DNA from: Arthrobacter silviterrae
GTDB lineage: Bacteria; Actinomycetota; Actinomycetes; Actinomycetales; Micrococcaceae
Reading direction: 5' to 3'
Length of the DNA stretch: 64,000 nt
Assembly: GCF_011045165.1 (NCBI RefSeq)
Contig: NZ_JAAKZI010000004.1
Coordinates: 62,001-126,000, forward strand
In this document: positions 11,366 through 20,116 of the stretch, one piece after another
How positions within the stretch are numbered: position 1 is the stretch's first letter
How the letters are laid out: every line of letters starts with the position of its first letter
Position numbers and translations under genes: made by a program
The notes under the pieces: generated by a model
What the model was told of the DNA's origin: nothing
The model's input: only the letters and a program-made list of their open reading frames with translations
The model's database searches: none

Positions 11366-12396
11366 GGGGTCTCCGTTTCGGCTGCAGGGACTTGCGCCTG
11401 GTGCGGGGCTGGGACTGGCGTTTTCGGGGCGGGTTCGAAGGATGCCGCGATGGCCAGGAACACGTCCTCGAGCGACTGGGAGGCAAGGTGGACCGACGTC
11501 GGCATGAGGGACAAGGACGCGCACCATTGCCCAAAGCGCCCCAGGTCCCCGGGTTCGAGGGAACCGAGGATCCGGTAGCTGCCCGGGCGGGTTTCCTCAC
11601 AGGCCAGGCCGGGGCGGTGCAGCGCCGTCGTGTCCAGCCCGGGCGGGGCGTCGAAGGTCATGGTGCGCTGCGTCTGAGCGGCCGTGGAGGCGTTCAGCAA
11701 GTCCGGCACCGTGCCCTCGGTGACCGACTCCCCGTGGTTGACGATGTACACGTAGTCGGCCAGGCGCTGGGCGTCATCCAGAAGGTGCGTGGTCAGGACA
11801 ATGGCCTTGCCGGCGTCGCGCAGTTCACGGATCAGCTCGAAGACCATGATGCGCGACTGCGGGTCCAGGCCTGCGCTGGGCTCGTCCAGGAAAAGGACTT
11901 CAGGGTTTCCCAGGAGGCTGGCGGCCAGGGCCACGCGCTGCTTTTGCCCCCCGGACAGCCGGCGGATGTTGGTGCTGGAAAATTCAGCGATGCCAAGCCG
12001 GTCAACCAGGGCGTCGACGCTCAGCGGGTTCCTGTAGAGCCCGGCAACGTGTCGCAGCAGGGCCACGGGGCGGGCCGCCGGCGGAAGCCCCCCATCCTGC
12101 AACATGACACCCACGCGTGAGCGGAGTTCGGCGTCGGCCGTTTCAGGGTCCTGCCCCAGGAGGGAAACGGTGCCGCCGTTGCGTCGCTGTAATCCCTGCG
12201 CGCACTCGATGGTGGTGGTCTTGCCGGCACCGTTGGCGCCCAGCAGCGCGGTGACCTGGCCAAAATGTGCCGTGAGGCTGATGTTGGAGACAATCCGCTT
12301 CATCCGGCCGTCAAGCGCCGGTACGGGACCAACATCCTTGACGAGCCCGGAAATGACCAGGGCGGCGTCCAGGGAGGGGGAGGGAGACAATGTCAC
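11362..12396 (-). CDS. ABC transporter ATP-binding protein (partner of the ABC-2 permease)
   Basis: Energises the downstream permease. The product is 344 aa with Walker A GANGAGKTT, signature RRLSGGQKQRVALA, Walker B EVLFLDEPSAGLDP and the switch histidine in VLTTHLL. About 100 residues beyond the nucleotide-binding domain form a C-terminal extension common in DrrA-like exporters. The start is either GTG at 12402 or GTG at 12396. I prefer 12396 because a TAGAAT -10 box (complement of 12404-12409) ends 7 nt before it, which fits a leaderless mRNA. A 13-bp palindrome overlaps that promoter. Confidence 0.9.
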   Translation of the reverse strand: MTLSPSPSLDAALVISGLVKDVGPVPALDGRMKRIVSNISLTAHFGQVTALLGANGAGKTTTIECAQGLQRRNGGTVSLLGQDPETADAELRSRVGVMLQDGGLPPAARPVALLRHVAGLYRNPLSVDALVDRLGIAEFSSTNIRRLSGGQKQRVALAASLLGNPEVLFLDEPSAGLDPQSRIMVFELIRELRDAGKAIVLTTHLLDDAQRLADYVYIVNHGESVTEGTVPDLLNASTAAQTQRTMTFDAPPGLDTTALHRPGLACEETRPGSYRILGSLEPGDLGRFGQWCASLSLMPTSVHLASQSLEDVFLAIAASFEPAPKTPVPAPHQAQVPAAETETP

Positions 12397-12403
12397 GCCC
12401 ACT

Positions 12404-12419
12404 ATTCTACGTTACGTAG
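12404..12419 (-). promoter_or_regulatory. -10 box TAGAAT overlapped by a 13-bp palindrome
   Basis: On the minus strand TAGAAT occupies 12409-12404 and would place transcription start at about 12396, on the GTG. The palindrome at 12407-12419 (plus strand CTACGTTACGTAG) has 6-bp perfect arms around one central base and overlaps the -10. A repressor bound here would block the ABC exporter promoter. The binding protein is not identifiable from sequence. Confidence 0.45.
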
Positions 12420-12464
12420 TATGAGGGAATGCATGGCCCGGCGCCCGGCCGCCGGCCCCCGCCG

Positions 12465-12483
12465 CGTGGGTAGGCTCACCTTA
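12465..12483 (-). promoter_or_regulatory. Possible IdeR/DtxR-type iron box upstream of sufR
   Basis: Read on the minus strand, this 19-mer (TAAGGTGAGCCTACCCACG) matches 13 of 19 positions of the consensus TTAGGTTAGCCTAACCTAA. Iron control of SUF genes would make sense. The match is partial and the right half is poor, so this is only a candidate. Confidence 0.3.
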
Positions 12484-12503
12484 CTGGTACGGACGGCCGA
12501 ATT

Positions 12504-12521
12504 ACGACATACTTGTGTTGT
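12504..12521 (+). promoter_or_regulatory. Candidate SufR operator
   Basis: ACGACA at 12504-12509 and TGTTGT at 12516-12521 form an inverted repeat with a 6-nt gap and one mismatch. It lies 41 bp before the sufR start. Cyanobacterial SufR is known to bind CAAC-N6-GTTG sites, which this resembles, so autoregulation of the operon is plausible. The assignment is an inference. Confidence 0.4.
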
Positions 12522-12562
12522 TTATTGTTGTGGTTTTTATCCATGTGGCGGAGGTGTCGAGC

Positions 12563-13333
12563 ATGACGCAAGTCGAACTGGGGCACGTTGCCGGCCTGGA
12601 ACCGGATGAACGCACCCGCGACCGGGTCCTGACAGCGGTTTTGGAGCACGGGCCCGTCAGCGCGGCGCAAATGGGGAAGATGCTCAGCCTTACCCCGGCA
12701 GCGGTCCGCCGGCACCTGGACACGCTGTCCAAACAGGGCGTCATTGAAGTCAAGCTCATCAGCAATGCCACCAGCGGGGCCGGCCGCCCCGCACGCCGCT
12801 ATGTGGTGTCCAAGCAGGGGCAGGCTGAAATCGGCGACGACTACCTGGAAATAGCCCGCCTGGCACTGGCCGAGATTGCCGGCAGCCACGGTGAACAAGG
12901 CGTGGTGGATTTTGCCGAACGCCGCTTTGCCAAGATGGAGGCCAAGTACCAGCCCCTGGTGGACGCCGCCGGCCCCGACGTGGCCGCCCGTTCCCGGGCC
13001 CTCGCCGCAGCCTTGAACGAGGACCGCTTTGTGGCCACGTCCAACTCGCTGAACCCGCATTCGGCCATGGCTGCCGAGCAGCTGTGCCAGGGTCACTGCC
13101 CCATCCAGGCGCTGGCCACCACCTTTCCCCAATTTTGCGACGCCGAGACTGAAGTTTTTTCCCGCCTCCTGGGCGTCGACGTCCGCAGGCTCTCCACCAT
13201 GGCAAGTGGCGGGCACGTGTGCACCACCCATGTACCAACGGGCCGGGCGGTGGTCCGCAAGCGCGTCAGCGTTCCTGCGGCCATGGCGCGCCCGTCGCAG
13301 AATATTTCCAACCATCAGCAAGAAAGGCCGTGA
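12563..13333 (+). CDS. sufR: Iron-sulfur sensing transcriptional regulator SufR
   Basis: Winged-helix repressor of the suf operon that senses a bound iron-sulfur cluster. The product is 256 aa. The N-terminal helix-turn-helix is seen in GPVSAAQMGKMLSLTPAAVRRHLDTL. The C-terminal cluster ligands are the spaced cysteines in EQLCQGHCPI and FPQFCDAE. The ATG at 12563 is chosen over an upstream in-frame TTG at 12515 because GGAGGTG stands 6 nt before it. The stop codon overlaps the sufB ATG by one base, so it is the first gene of the operon. Confidence 0.93.
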   Translation: MTQVELGHVAGLEPDERTRDRVLTAVLEHGPVSAAQMGKMLSLTPAAVRRHLDTLSKQGVIEVKLISNATSGAGRPARRYVVSKQGQAEIGDDYLEIARLALAEIAGSHGEQGVVDFAERRFAKMEAKYQPLVDAAGPDVAARSRALAAALNEDRFVATSNSLNPHSAMAAEQLCQGHCPIQALATTFPQFCDAETEVFSRLLGVDVRRLSTMASGGHVCTTHVPTGRAVVRKRVSVPAAMARPSQNISNHQQERP

Positions 13334-14808
13334 TGACGGATCAATTAGCGCAGGACGTACGCGCGAATGGTGCGGTCGAAGACTCCACCAACCACGACAT
13401 CCTCGAAAGAAACCCGGAGCTGGAGGGACTGGGCAACTACGCCTTTGGCTGGTCGGACAAAAACGAGGCCAGCGCCAACGCCCGGCGCGGCATCAATGAA
13501 GAGGTGGTCCGCGACATCTCCGCCAAGAAGGGCGAGCCCCAGTGGATGCTGGACATGCGCCTCAAGGGCCTGAAGTACTTTGACCGCAAGCCCATGCCCA
13601 CCTGGGGTGCAGACCTCTCCGGCATCGATTTTGACAACATCAAGTACTTTGTCCGGTCCACGGAGGAGCAGGCGCAGACGTGGGAGGACCTCCCCGAAGA
13701 CATCCGCAACACCTACGAGCGGATCGGCATCCCCGAGGCCGAGCGCAGCCGCCTGGTGGGCGGCGTCACGGCCCAGTACGAATCCGAGGTGGTGTACCAC
13801 CAGATCCGCGAGGACCTGGAAGCACAGGGCGTCATCTTCACCGACACCGACACGGGCCTGCGCGAACACCCGGAAATCTTCCAGGAATACTTCGGCACCA
13901 TGATCCCCGTCGGCGACAACAAGTTCGCCTCGCTGAACACGGCAGCCTGGTCCGGCGGGTCCTTCGTCTACGTGCCCCCGGGCGTCCACGTGGAGATTCC
14001 GCTGCAGGCCTACTTCCGGATCAACACCGAAAACATGGGCCAGTTTGAGCGCACGCTCATCATCGCCGACGAAGGCAGCTACGTCCACTACATTGAAGGC
14101 TGCACGGCCCCGATCTACACCTCGGACTCGCTGCACTCCGCCGTCGTCGAAATTGTGGTGAAGAAGAACGCCCGCGTCCGCTACACCACCATCCAGAACT
14201 GGTCCAACAACGTGTACAACCTGGTGACCAAGCGCGCCATTGCACACGAGGGCGCCACCATGGAATGGGTGGACGGCAACATCGGCTCCAAGGTCACCAT
14301 GAAGTACCCGGCCGTCTACCTCGTGGGCGAGCACGCCAAGGGCGAGACCCTCTCCGTTGCCTTTGCCGGCGAGGGCCAGCACCAGGACACCGGGTCCAAG
14401 ATGGTCCACATCGCACCGAACACGCAGTCTTCGATCATCTCCAAGTCGGTTGCGCGCGGCGGCGGCCGGTCGGCCTACCGCGGCCTGGTCCAGATCCGTG
14501 AAGGCGCCAACCACTCCGCCAACACCGTGCGCTGTGACGCACTGCTGGTTGACAACATCTCGCGTTCCGACACGTACCCGTACGTTGACGTCCGCGAAGA
14601 CGATGTCTCCATGGGTCACGAGGCAACGGTGTCCAAGGTCAGCGCAGAGCAGCTGTTCTACCTGCAGTCCCGCGGCATGCCCGAGGACGAGGCCATGGCC
14701 ATGATCGTGCGCGGCTTCATCGAGCCCATCGCGAAGGAACTGCCCATGGAATATGCGCTTGAACTGAACCGCCTGATCGAACTGCAGATGGAAGGGGCCG
14801 TCGGCTAA
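13333..14808 (+). CDS. sufB: Fe-S cluster scaffold subunit SufB
   Basis: Scaffold on which Fe-S clusters are built, as part of the SufBC2D complex. The product is 491 aa. Conserved stretches include EPQWMLDMRLKGLKYF near the N-terminus, SVARGGGRSAYRGLV in the beta-helix core and NTVRCDALLVDN, which holds the cysteine needed for cluster assembly. The ATG at 13333 overlaps the sufR TGA by one base with AAAGG upstream. A GTG one codon earlier is possible. sufD follows directly with no gap. Confidence 0.97.
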   Translation: MTDQLAQDVRANGAVEDSTNHDILERNPELEGLGNYAFGWSDKNEASANARRGINEEVVRDISAKKGEPQWMLDMRLKGLKYFDRKPMPTWGADLSGIDFDNIKYFVRSTEEQAQTWEDLPEDIRNTYERIGIPEAERSRLVGGVTAQYESEVVYHQIREDLEAQGVIFTDTDTGLREHPEIFQEYFGTMIPVGDNKFASLNTAAWSGGSFVYVPPGVHVEIPLQAYFRINTENMGQFERTLIIADEGSYVHYIEGCTAPIYTSDSLHSAVVEIVVKKNARVRYTTIQNWSNNVYNLVTKRAIAHEGATMEWVDGNIGSKVTMKYPAVYLVGEHAKGETLSVAFAGEGQHQDTGSKMVHIAPNTQSSIISKSVARGGGRSAYRGLVQIREGANHSANTVRCDALLVDNISRSDTYPYVDVREDDVSMGHEATVSKVSAEQLFYLQSRGMPEDEAMAMIVRGFIEPIAKELPMEYALELNRLIELQMEGAVG

Positions 14809-16128
14809 ATGACCGAGCTCACCGAAGAAAAAGTAATGGACGCCCCGGACGGACAGGTCTGGTCGCAGGGCTTCATCAAGGGCATGACGGAGGAAGGCGA
14901 GCAGCTTTCCGAGATCAACCCTGCCTCAGGTCCCCTGGGAGGCTCAGCTGCCAACGCGCATTCGCACGGCGACAGCCACGGCGGCGGCGTCGGCATCCCC
15001 GACAGCTCACGTGCCGGCCGCCTCACCTCCTACAAGCTGGCCGACTTCCCCCTGATCACCGGCCGCGAGGAGGACTGGCGCTTCACCCCGCTCAAGCGCC
15101 TCCGCGGCCTGGACCGTGTGGGTGTCAAGGGCCAGGGGCTCGACGGCGACGCACCTGCTGTCGAGGTCACCAAGCCCGACGCCGTCACGGTGGAGACCGT
15201 GGGCCGCGACGACGCCCGCATCGGCACCGCGGGAATTCCCGAGGACCGTGTGGCTGCCGCCGCCTGGGAGAACTTTAAGGAGGCGACAGTCGTCACCCTG
15301 CCCGCCGAATACCAGGGCACCGTGGAGGACGTCACCACGCTGACGCTGACCGGCGCCGGCGTGACCCCGGCCGCCGCACACATCTTCGTCCACGCCAAGA
15401 AGTTCGCCTCCGGCGTGGTGGTCCTGGACCACCGTGGCACCGCGGTCCTGAGCGAGAACGTCGAAATCCTGGTCGAGGACGGTGCCAACCTCACCGTTGT
15501 CAGCATCCAGGACTGGAATGACGACACCGTCCACGCCAGCGCGCAGCACATCAAGGTGGGCCGCGACGCAAAGGTCAAGCACGTGGTCATCAACCTCGGC
15601 GGCAGCCTGCTCCGGACCACGCCGTCGGCCCGCTACGCCGGCACCGGCAGCGAAGTGGAAATGTACGGCCTGTACTTCGCCGACGCCGGGCAGCACCTGG
15701 AACAGCGCCTGTTCGTGGACCACTCCACCAACAACTGCAAGTCACGGGTCACCTACAAGGGCGCACTGCAGGGCGAGGGTGCGCACGCGGTCTGGATCGG
15801 TGACGTGCTGATCCGCAAGGAAGCCGAGGGCACCGACACCTACGAGATGAACCGGAACCTGATCCTGACCCAGGGTGCCCGCGCCGACTCCGTGCCGAAC
15901 CTGGAAATTGAAACGGGCCTCATCGAGGGCGCCGGACACGCAAGTGCCACCGGACGCTTTGACGACGAGCAGCTGTTCTACCTGCAGGCCCGCGGCATCC
16001 CGGAAGATGTGGCCCGCCGACTGGTGGTGCGCGGCTTCCTCAACGAGGTCATCCAGCACATCAAGGTTCCCGCCCTTGAGGAGCGCATGCGCGATGCCGT
16101 GGAACGGGAATTGGCGGCAACGGCGTAA
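14809..16128 (+). CDS. sufD: Fe-S cluster assembly subunit SufD
   Basis: Structural partner of SufB in the SufBC2D complex. The product is 439 aa. The N-terminal third is variable with a His/Gly-rich stretch (NAHSHGDSHGGGVGIP). The C-terminal core has DHSTNNCKSRVTYKGAL and LFYLQARGIPEDVARRLVVRGF, shared with SufB. It starts on the base after the sufB stop and its own stop overlaps the Rieske gene by one base (TAATG), so all three are translationally coupled. Confidence 0.96.
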   Translation: MTELTEEKVMDAPDGQVWSQGFIKGMTEEGEQLSEINPASGPLGGSAANAHSHGDSHGGGVGIPDSSRAGRLTSYKLADFPLITGREEDWRFTPLKRLRGLDRVGVKGQGLDGDAPAVEVTKPDAVTVETVGRDDARIGTAGIPEDRVAAAAWENFKEATVVTLPAEYQGTVEDVTTLTLTGAGVTPAAAHIFVHAKKFASGVVVLDHRGTAVLSENVEILVEDGANLTVVSIQDWNDDTVHASAQHIKVGRDAKVKHVVINLGGSLLRTTPSARYAGTGSEVEMYGLYFADAGQHLEQRLFVDHSTNNCKSRVTYKGALQGEGAHAVWIGDVLIRKEAEGTDTYEMNRNLILTQGARADSVPNLEIETGLIEGAGHASATGRFDDEQLFYLQARGIPEDVARRLVVRGFLNEVIQHIKVPALEERMRDAVERELAATA

Positions 16129-16487
16129 TGAGCGATTCCTCCACGCCCGCCGGCGTCGTCGTCTGCCAGGACAGCGACGTTGAGGTAAAGTCTTCCCTCC
16201 TGGTGGAGGTGGATGACTTTCCCATTGCCATTGTCAGGGACTCGTACGGCGTATTGCACGCAATCGGCGACACGTGCTCCCATGCGGAAATCTCATTGAG
16301 CGAGGGCGACGTGGAGGACGGCACCATCGAATGCTGGGCGCACGGCAGTTCCTTTGACCTGAAAACAGGTGAACCGCTGACGCTGCCCGCCTTCGAGCCC
16401 GTGCCCGTCTTCAACCTGGAAGTCCACGACGGCGATGTTTATGTCGACGTCACCAACATTCTTAACGGCGTCAGCATCGACAACTAA
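16128..16487 (+). CDS. Rieske-type [2Fe-2S] ferredoxin of the SUF operon
   Basis: Small cytosolic Rieske protein of 119 aa, annotated in relatives as non-heme iron oxygenase ferredoxin subunit. The ligand motif is complete: Cys50-x-His52 and Cys69-x2-His72 (TCSHAE and CWAHGSSFD). Within SUF operons of actinobacteria it is thought to supply electrons or act as an accessory factor, and no oxygenase subunit is nearby. It overlaps sufD by one base and is 48 bp ahead of sufC. Confidence 0.9.
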   Translation: MSDSSTPAGVVVCQDSDVEVKSSLLVEVDDFPIAIVRDSYGVLHAIGDTCSHAEISLSEGDVEDGTIECWAHGSSFDLKTGEPLTLPAFEPVPVFNLEVHDGDVYVDVTNILNGVSIDN

Positions 16488-16535
16488 CGCCCTTCCCGCG
16501 CACCACACACCAATATTCTTAGGAGAAATTAGAGT

Positions 16536-17303
16536 ATGTCTACTCTGGAAATCAAGGACCTGCACGTCAGCATCGTCACTGAGCAGGGCGTCAAGCCGAT
16601 CCTCAAGGGCGTCAGCCTGACCATCAAAACCGGTGAGACCCACGCCATCATGGGACCCAACGGCTCCGGCAAGTCCACCCTGGCATCCACCATTGCCGGC
16701 CACCCGCGTTACACCGTGGACAGCGGTTCCATCACGCTCGACGGCGAAGACGTCCTCGCGATGACCGTGGACCAGCGCGCCCGCGCCGGGCTGTTCCTGG
16801 CCATGCAGTACCCCGTGGAAATCCCGGGCGTCACCATGACGAACTTCCTCCGCACGGCCAAGACGGCCATCGACGGCGAAGCACCCAAGCTGCGCACCTG
16901 GACCAAGGACGTCAAGGCGGCCATGTCCCAGCTGCGCATCGAGCCCGAATTCGCCGAGCGCAACGTCAATGAAGGCTTCTCCGGTGGTGAAAAGAAGCGC
17001 CACGAGATCCTCCAGCTTGAACTGCTCAAGCCCAAGTTCGCTGTTCTCGACGAGACCGATTCCGGCCTTGACGTCGATGCGCTGAAGGTTGTCTCCGAGG
17101 GTGTCAACCGTGCCATTGAGACCGGCGGCCTCGGCACCATCCTCATCACCCACTACACGCGGATCCTGCGTTACATCAAGCCTGACTTTGTCCACGTGTT
17201 TGTTGATGGCAACATCGCCGAGCAGGGCGGCCCGGAACTGGCCGACCGACTCGAAGAAGAAGGCTACGACCGCTACCTGGCGCAAGCCCCGGCCACGGCC
17301 TAG
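16536..17303 (+). CDS. sufC: Fe-S cluster assembly ATPase SufC
   Basis: ABC-type ATPase that drives conformational change of SufB/SufD during cluster assembly. The product is 255 aa. It has Walker A GPNGSGKST at residues 40-48, the SufC-specific signature NEGFSGGEKKRHEILQ and Walker B FAVLDETDSGLD. An AGGAG ribosome-binding site precedes the ATG. Confidence 0.97.
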   Translation: MSTLEIKDLHVSIVTEQGVKPILKGVSLTIKTGETHAIMGPNGSGKSTLASTIAGHPRYTVDSGSITLDGEDVLAMTVDQRARAGLFLAMQYPVEIPGVTMTNFLRTAKTAIDGEAPKLRTWTKDVKAAMSQLRIEPEFAERNVNEGFSGGEKKRHEILQLELLKPKFAVLDETDSGLDVDALKVVSEGVNRAIETGGLGTILITHYTRILRYIKPDFVHVFVDGNIAEQGGPELADRLEEEGYDRYLAQAPATA

Positions 17304-17341
17304 CCACCGCACTTTTCAGAAGGAAAAGCGAAGAAGGAATC

Positions 17342-17692
17342 ATGACTGACATCAGCGAAACAAGTGCCCCCGTGGCAACTGCGCAGACTGACCTCGAGGA
17401 CGTCGAGGAAGCGCTCAAGGACGTCATTGACCCCGAACTGGGTGTCAACGTCGTCGACCTCGGGCTCCTTTATGGCCTGCGCTACGGCGACGACGGCGCC
17501 CTGCTGCTGGACATGACGCTGACCACAGCGGCCTGCCCTCTCCAGGACGTCATTGAAGAGCAGGTCGAAAACTGCCTTGGCCCCATCGTGGACGAATGGC
17601 GGATCAACTGGGTGTGGATGCCGCCGTGGGGTCCCGAGCAGATCACCGACGACGGCCGCGACCAAATGCGGGCCCTCGGCTTCAACATTTAG
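17342..17692 (+). CDS. sufT: SufT/MIP18-family metal-sulfur cluster assembly factor
   Basis: DUF59 (MIP18-like) protein of 116 aa, implicated in Fe-S cluster carriage or maturation. The family core is visible: VIDPELGVNVVDLGLLYGL and the conserved cysteine in TTAACPLQDVIEEQV. It is the last gene of the operon, 38 bp after sufC, and is followed by a strong terminator. Neither sufS nor sufU is present between sufC and this gene. Confidence 0.9.
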   Translation: MTDISETSAPVATAQTDLEDVEEALKDVIDPELGVNVVDLGLLYGLRYGDDGALLLDMTLTTAACPLQDVIEEQVENCLGPIVDEWRINWVWMPPWGPEQITDDGRDQMRALGFNI

Positions 17693-17703
17693 TTCGCAAC
17701 ACA

Positions 17704-17758
17704 GGGAACCGCCGTCGGGCCTGGCATATCCAGGCTCGACGGCGGTTCCTGCGTTTTT
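17704..17758 (+). terminator. Rho-independent terminator of the suf operon
   Basis: Perfect 13-bp outer arms (17705-17717 and 17737-17749) enclose a further GCCTGG/CCAGGC stem, followed by TGCGTTTTTG. It lies 12 bp after the sufT stop and may also serve the convergent metallopeptidase gene. Confidence 0.88.
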
Positions 17759-17765
17759 GCTGTGG

Positions 17766-18671
17766 CTACACCTTGGGCACGGAGAACGTGTCGCAGCTGG
17801 CCAGGTCCCCGCTCTGGTAGCCGGTGGACAGCCAGTGCTGGCGCTGGGCACTGGAACCGTGTGTCCACGTTTCGGGGTTGCTGTGCCCCGTGGCCGCCTG
17901 CTGGATCCTGTCGTCGCCCACGGAGGATGCAGCGGAGAGGGCGTCGTTGAGGTCCTGCTGCTTGAGCGGGCGCAGGAACGGCGAGCTGCTGCCGGGAGCC
18001 GGCTGGGTGGAGGCGTGGCGCATCCAGATTCCGGCATAGCAGTCCGCCTGCAGCTCGGTGCGCACTGACGCCGACTGGGCGCCGCGCGGATCCTGCTGGG
18101 CTTTGCCAATGGTGCCAAGGAGGTCCTGGACGTGGTGGCCGAATTCATGGGCCACCACATACTCCTGGGCCAGCGGCCCGCCGGAGGAACCAAACTGTGT
18201 CTCCAGCTGGGAAAAGAACGCAGGGTCAAAGTAGGCCTTGTTGTCCCCGGGGCAGTAGAACGGCCCAACGTCGGTGCTGGCCGGGCCGCAGGCCGTACTC
18301 ACGCTGGAGCTGAAGATGACCGTCTTGGGCACCGTGTACTTGACCTTGTACGGGGCCAGGTAGGCGGGCCAAAAGGTGTTGAGGGAATTGGCCGTGCCGA
18401 GGATCCGGCAGTCCAGCCGGGCATTCGCATCGGCGCCGCTGACACAGGAACTGATGGCCGATCCGGCCGTCTGTTCAACGGCAGGGGGCTGGCCGGTGTC
18501 GCCCACCATGCCTGCCAGCAGATCGGGATTGATGCCGAGCAGGGCTCCGATGAGCACCACCAGGCCGCCGCCCAGGCCCAGCCCCATCTTGCCGCCGCGG
18601 CCCATTCCCCCTCCGCCCCGGCGGTCCTCCACCTGCGACGGGTCCAATCGTGCGCCTTCGTTGAAAGTCAT
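17766..18671 (-). CDS. Membrane-anchored neutral zinc metallopeptidase (YpfJ/KPN_02809 family)
   Basis: Putative zinc protease of 301 aa. A Gly/Arg-rich N-terminus is followed by one membrane segment (about residues 29-47), so the catalytic domain is probably outside the membrane. The zincin motif HEFGHH is at residues 175-180, followed by the conserved ELQADCYAGIW glutamate region. Four cysteines (in SSCVSG, LDCRI, TACGP, FYCPG) could form disulfides. Biological substrates are not known for this family. It converges with the suf operon and is divergent from the acyl-CoA synthetase gene. Confidence 0.88.
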   Translation of the reverse strand: MTFNEGARLDPSQVEDRRGGGGMGRGGKMGLGLGGGLVVLIGALLGINPDLLAGMVGDTGQPPAVEQTAGSAISSCVSGADANARLDCRILGTANSLNTFWPAYLAPYKVKYTVPKTVIFSSSVSTACGPASTDVGPFYCPGDNKAYFDPAFFSQLETQFGSSGGPLAQEYVVAHEFGHHVQDLLGTIGKAQQDPRGAQSASVRTELQADCYAGIWMRHASTQPAPGSSSPFLRPLKQQDLNDALSAASSVGDDRIQQAATGHSNPETWTHGSSAQRQHWLSTGYQSGDLASCDTFSVPKV

Positions 18672-18724
18672 GGCTTTACAGTAGCCGCCCGGCCAAGGGG
18701 CTCCAAGGACATTCGTCCCTTACG

Positions 18725-20116
18725 ATGAAAGCAATGCCATTCATCGACAGGGTCCACCAGTGGGCCGCCACACAACCGGGCCGTGCCGCCGTCGTCACCG
18801 GGACGGACACCCTCAGCTATGCCCAGCTCGGCGCCGCCGCTGCTGCTGCAGCACAGGGCCGGTGCTCCGCCACGGGCGGCCGACTCGCCGTGGTGGACCT
18901 GCCCACGGGAACGGCACTTGCCGGCCAGTTTTGCGCCGCAGTGGCTGCATCGGCTGTGGCCGCCGTCCTCGATTCCGGCTGGCCGGCCGAACTGCGCCAA
19001 TCCATCACCCACCATGCCAGAAGCTGGGCCGGTTCGGCTGACATTCCGGCGTCCACTTTCCTGCTGGGCCTTTCCTCCGGGACCAGCGGCGTCCCCAAGG
19101 CATTCATGCGGTCGCGGGAGTCCTGGCGGGCGTCGTTTCTTGCCAGCACGCAGTACTTCGGCGTCGGCCAAGAAGACGTGACGCTGGCGCCCGGCCCCCT
19201 GGCCGCCAGCATGAACCTCTATGCCCTGGGCGAGTGCCTGTTTAGCGGGTCCACGTTTGTGGCACTGCCGGGCTTCACCCCGGACGCGGCACTCGCTTCC
19301 ATCAGGGACCGCGCCGTGACCCGGCTGGTGCTGGTCCCCACCGTTTTGGGACTGATCGCCGCCCGCGGGCTGGCCACCGGGCAGGGCCCCTCGGGTGTGA
19401 CTTCCATAGTGTGCGCCGGCTCCGCGCTGCCCCCCGGGCTGCTCGCCCTGGCCCGGCGCTGGGCCCCCCGAGCCCGCATTTACCAGTATTACGGTGCATC
19501 CGAACTGGGATTTGTGGCCGCCTCTGAAATTCTTGGCGGCAGGGGGACGGGCCCGGTCGGCACAGCATTTCCCGGCGTGGAACTGGCTGTTCTGGACGCC
19601 GCCGGCCGAAAGCTGCCCACAGGCGAAGTGGGAGACATCAGCGTACGCAGCCCCTATGTTTGTGACGGCTACGCCTGGGGCGACGACGGACTGGCCCTCG
19701 CCACCGTCAACGGCTGGCACACCGTCAGGGACCAAGGCTGGCTCGACAGCGACGGGGCGCTCCACGTGGCGGGCCGGGCGTCGGAGATGATCGTCACCAG
19801 CGGTGCCAACGTCTATCCGCAGCAGGTGGAGCAGTCACTCACAGGGGACGGCTTGGAGGGCGCAGTGGTGGTCACGGGCCTTGCCGACCCCGTTCGCGGC
19901 CAGCGTGTGGTGGCCGGCCTGCTGGGCCCGCCGGAGGAATTGGCTGCGCTCCTGGCCGCCTGCCGGAAGCGCTCCGCCGCCCTGCCGTCCCAGCAGCGTC
20001 CCAGCCGGTACTACGCCCTTGCGGCGAACCCGGCCACCGGCGCCGGAAAGGTCAGCCGGGCCCTGCTGGCCGAATGGATTGTGAAAGGTGACGCCCGTGC
20101 ACAGCGGATTCAGTAA
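18725..20116 (+). CDS. AMP-binding acyl-CoA synthetase/ligase
   Basis: Class I adenylate-forming enzyme that activates a carboxylic acid as an acyl-adenylate and probably transfers it to CoA. The product is 463 aa. The P-loop motif LSSGTSGVPK is at 117-126, the YYGASELGF motif is the A5-type adenine site and DQGWLDSDGALHVAGRASEMIVTSG is the hinge and C-terminal motif. Start is ATG 18725 or ATG 18734 (MPFIDRVHQW), and I cannot decide between them. The 3' end overlaps the thiolase start, which implies a shared pathway of acid activation and thiolysis. The substrate is not predictable. Confidence 0.85.
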   Translation: MKAMPFIDRVHQWAATQPGRAAVVTGTDTLSYAQLGAAAAAAAQGRCSATGGRLAVVDLPTGTALAGQFCAAVAASAVAAVLDSGWPAELRQSITHHARSWAGSADIPASTFLLGLSSGTSGVPKAFMRSRESWRASFLASTQYFGVGQEDVTLAPGPLAASMNLYALGECLFSGSTFVALPGFTPDAALASIRDRAVTRLVLVPTVLGLIAARGLATGQGPSGVTSIVCAGSALPPGLLALARRWAPRARIYQYYGASELGFVAASEILGGRGTGPVGTAFPGVELAVLDAAGRKLPTGEVGDISVRSPYVCDGYAWGDDGLALATVNGWHTVRDQGWLDSDGALHVAGRASEMIVTSGANVYPQQVEQSLTGDGLEGAVVVTGLADPVRGQRVVAGLLGPPEELAALLAACRKRSAALPSQQRPSRYYALAANPATGAGKVSRALLAEWIVKGDARAQRIQ

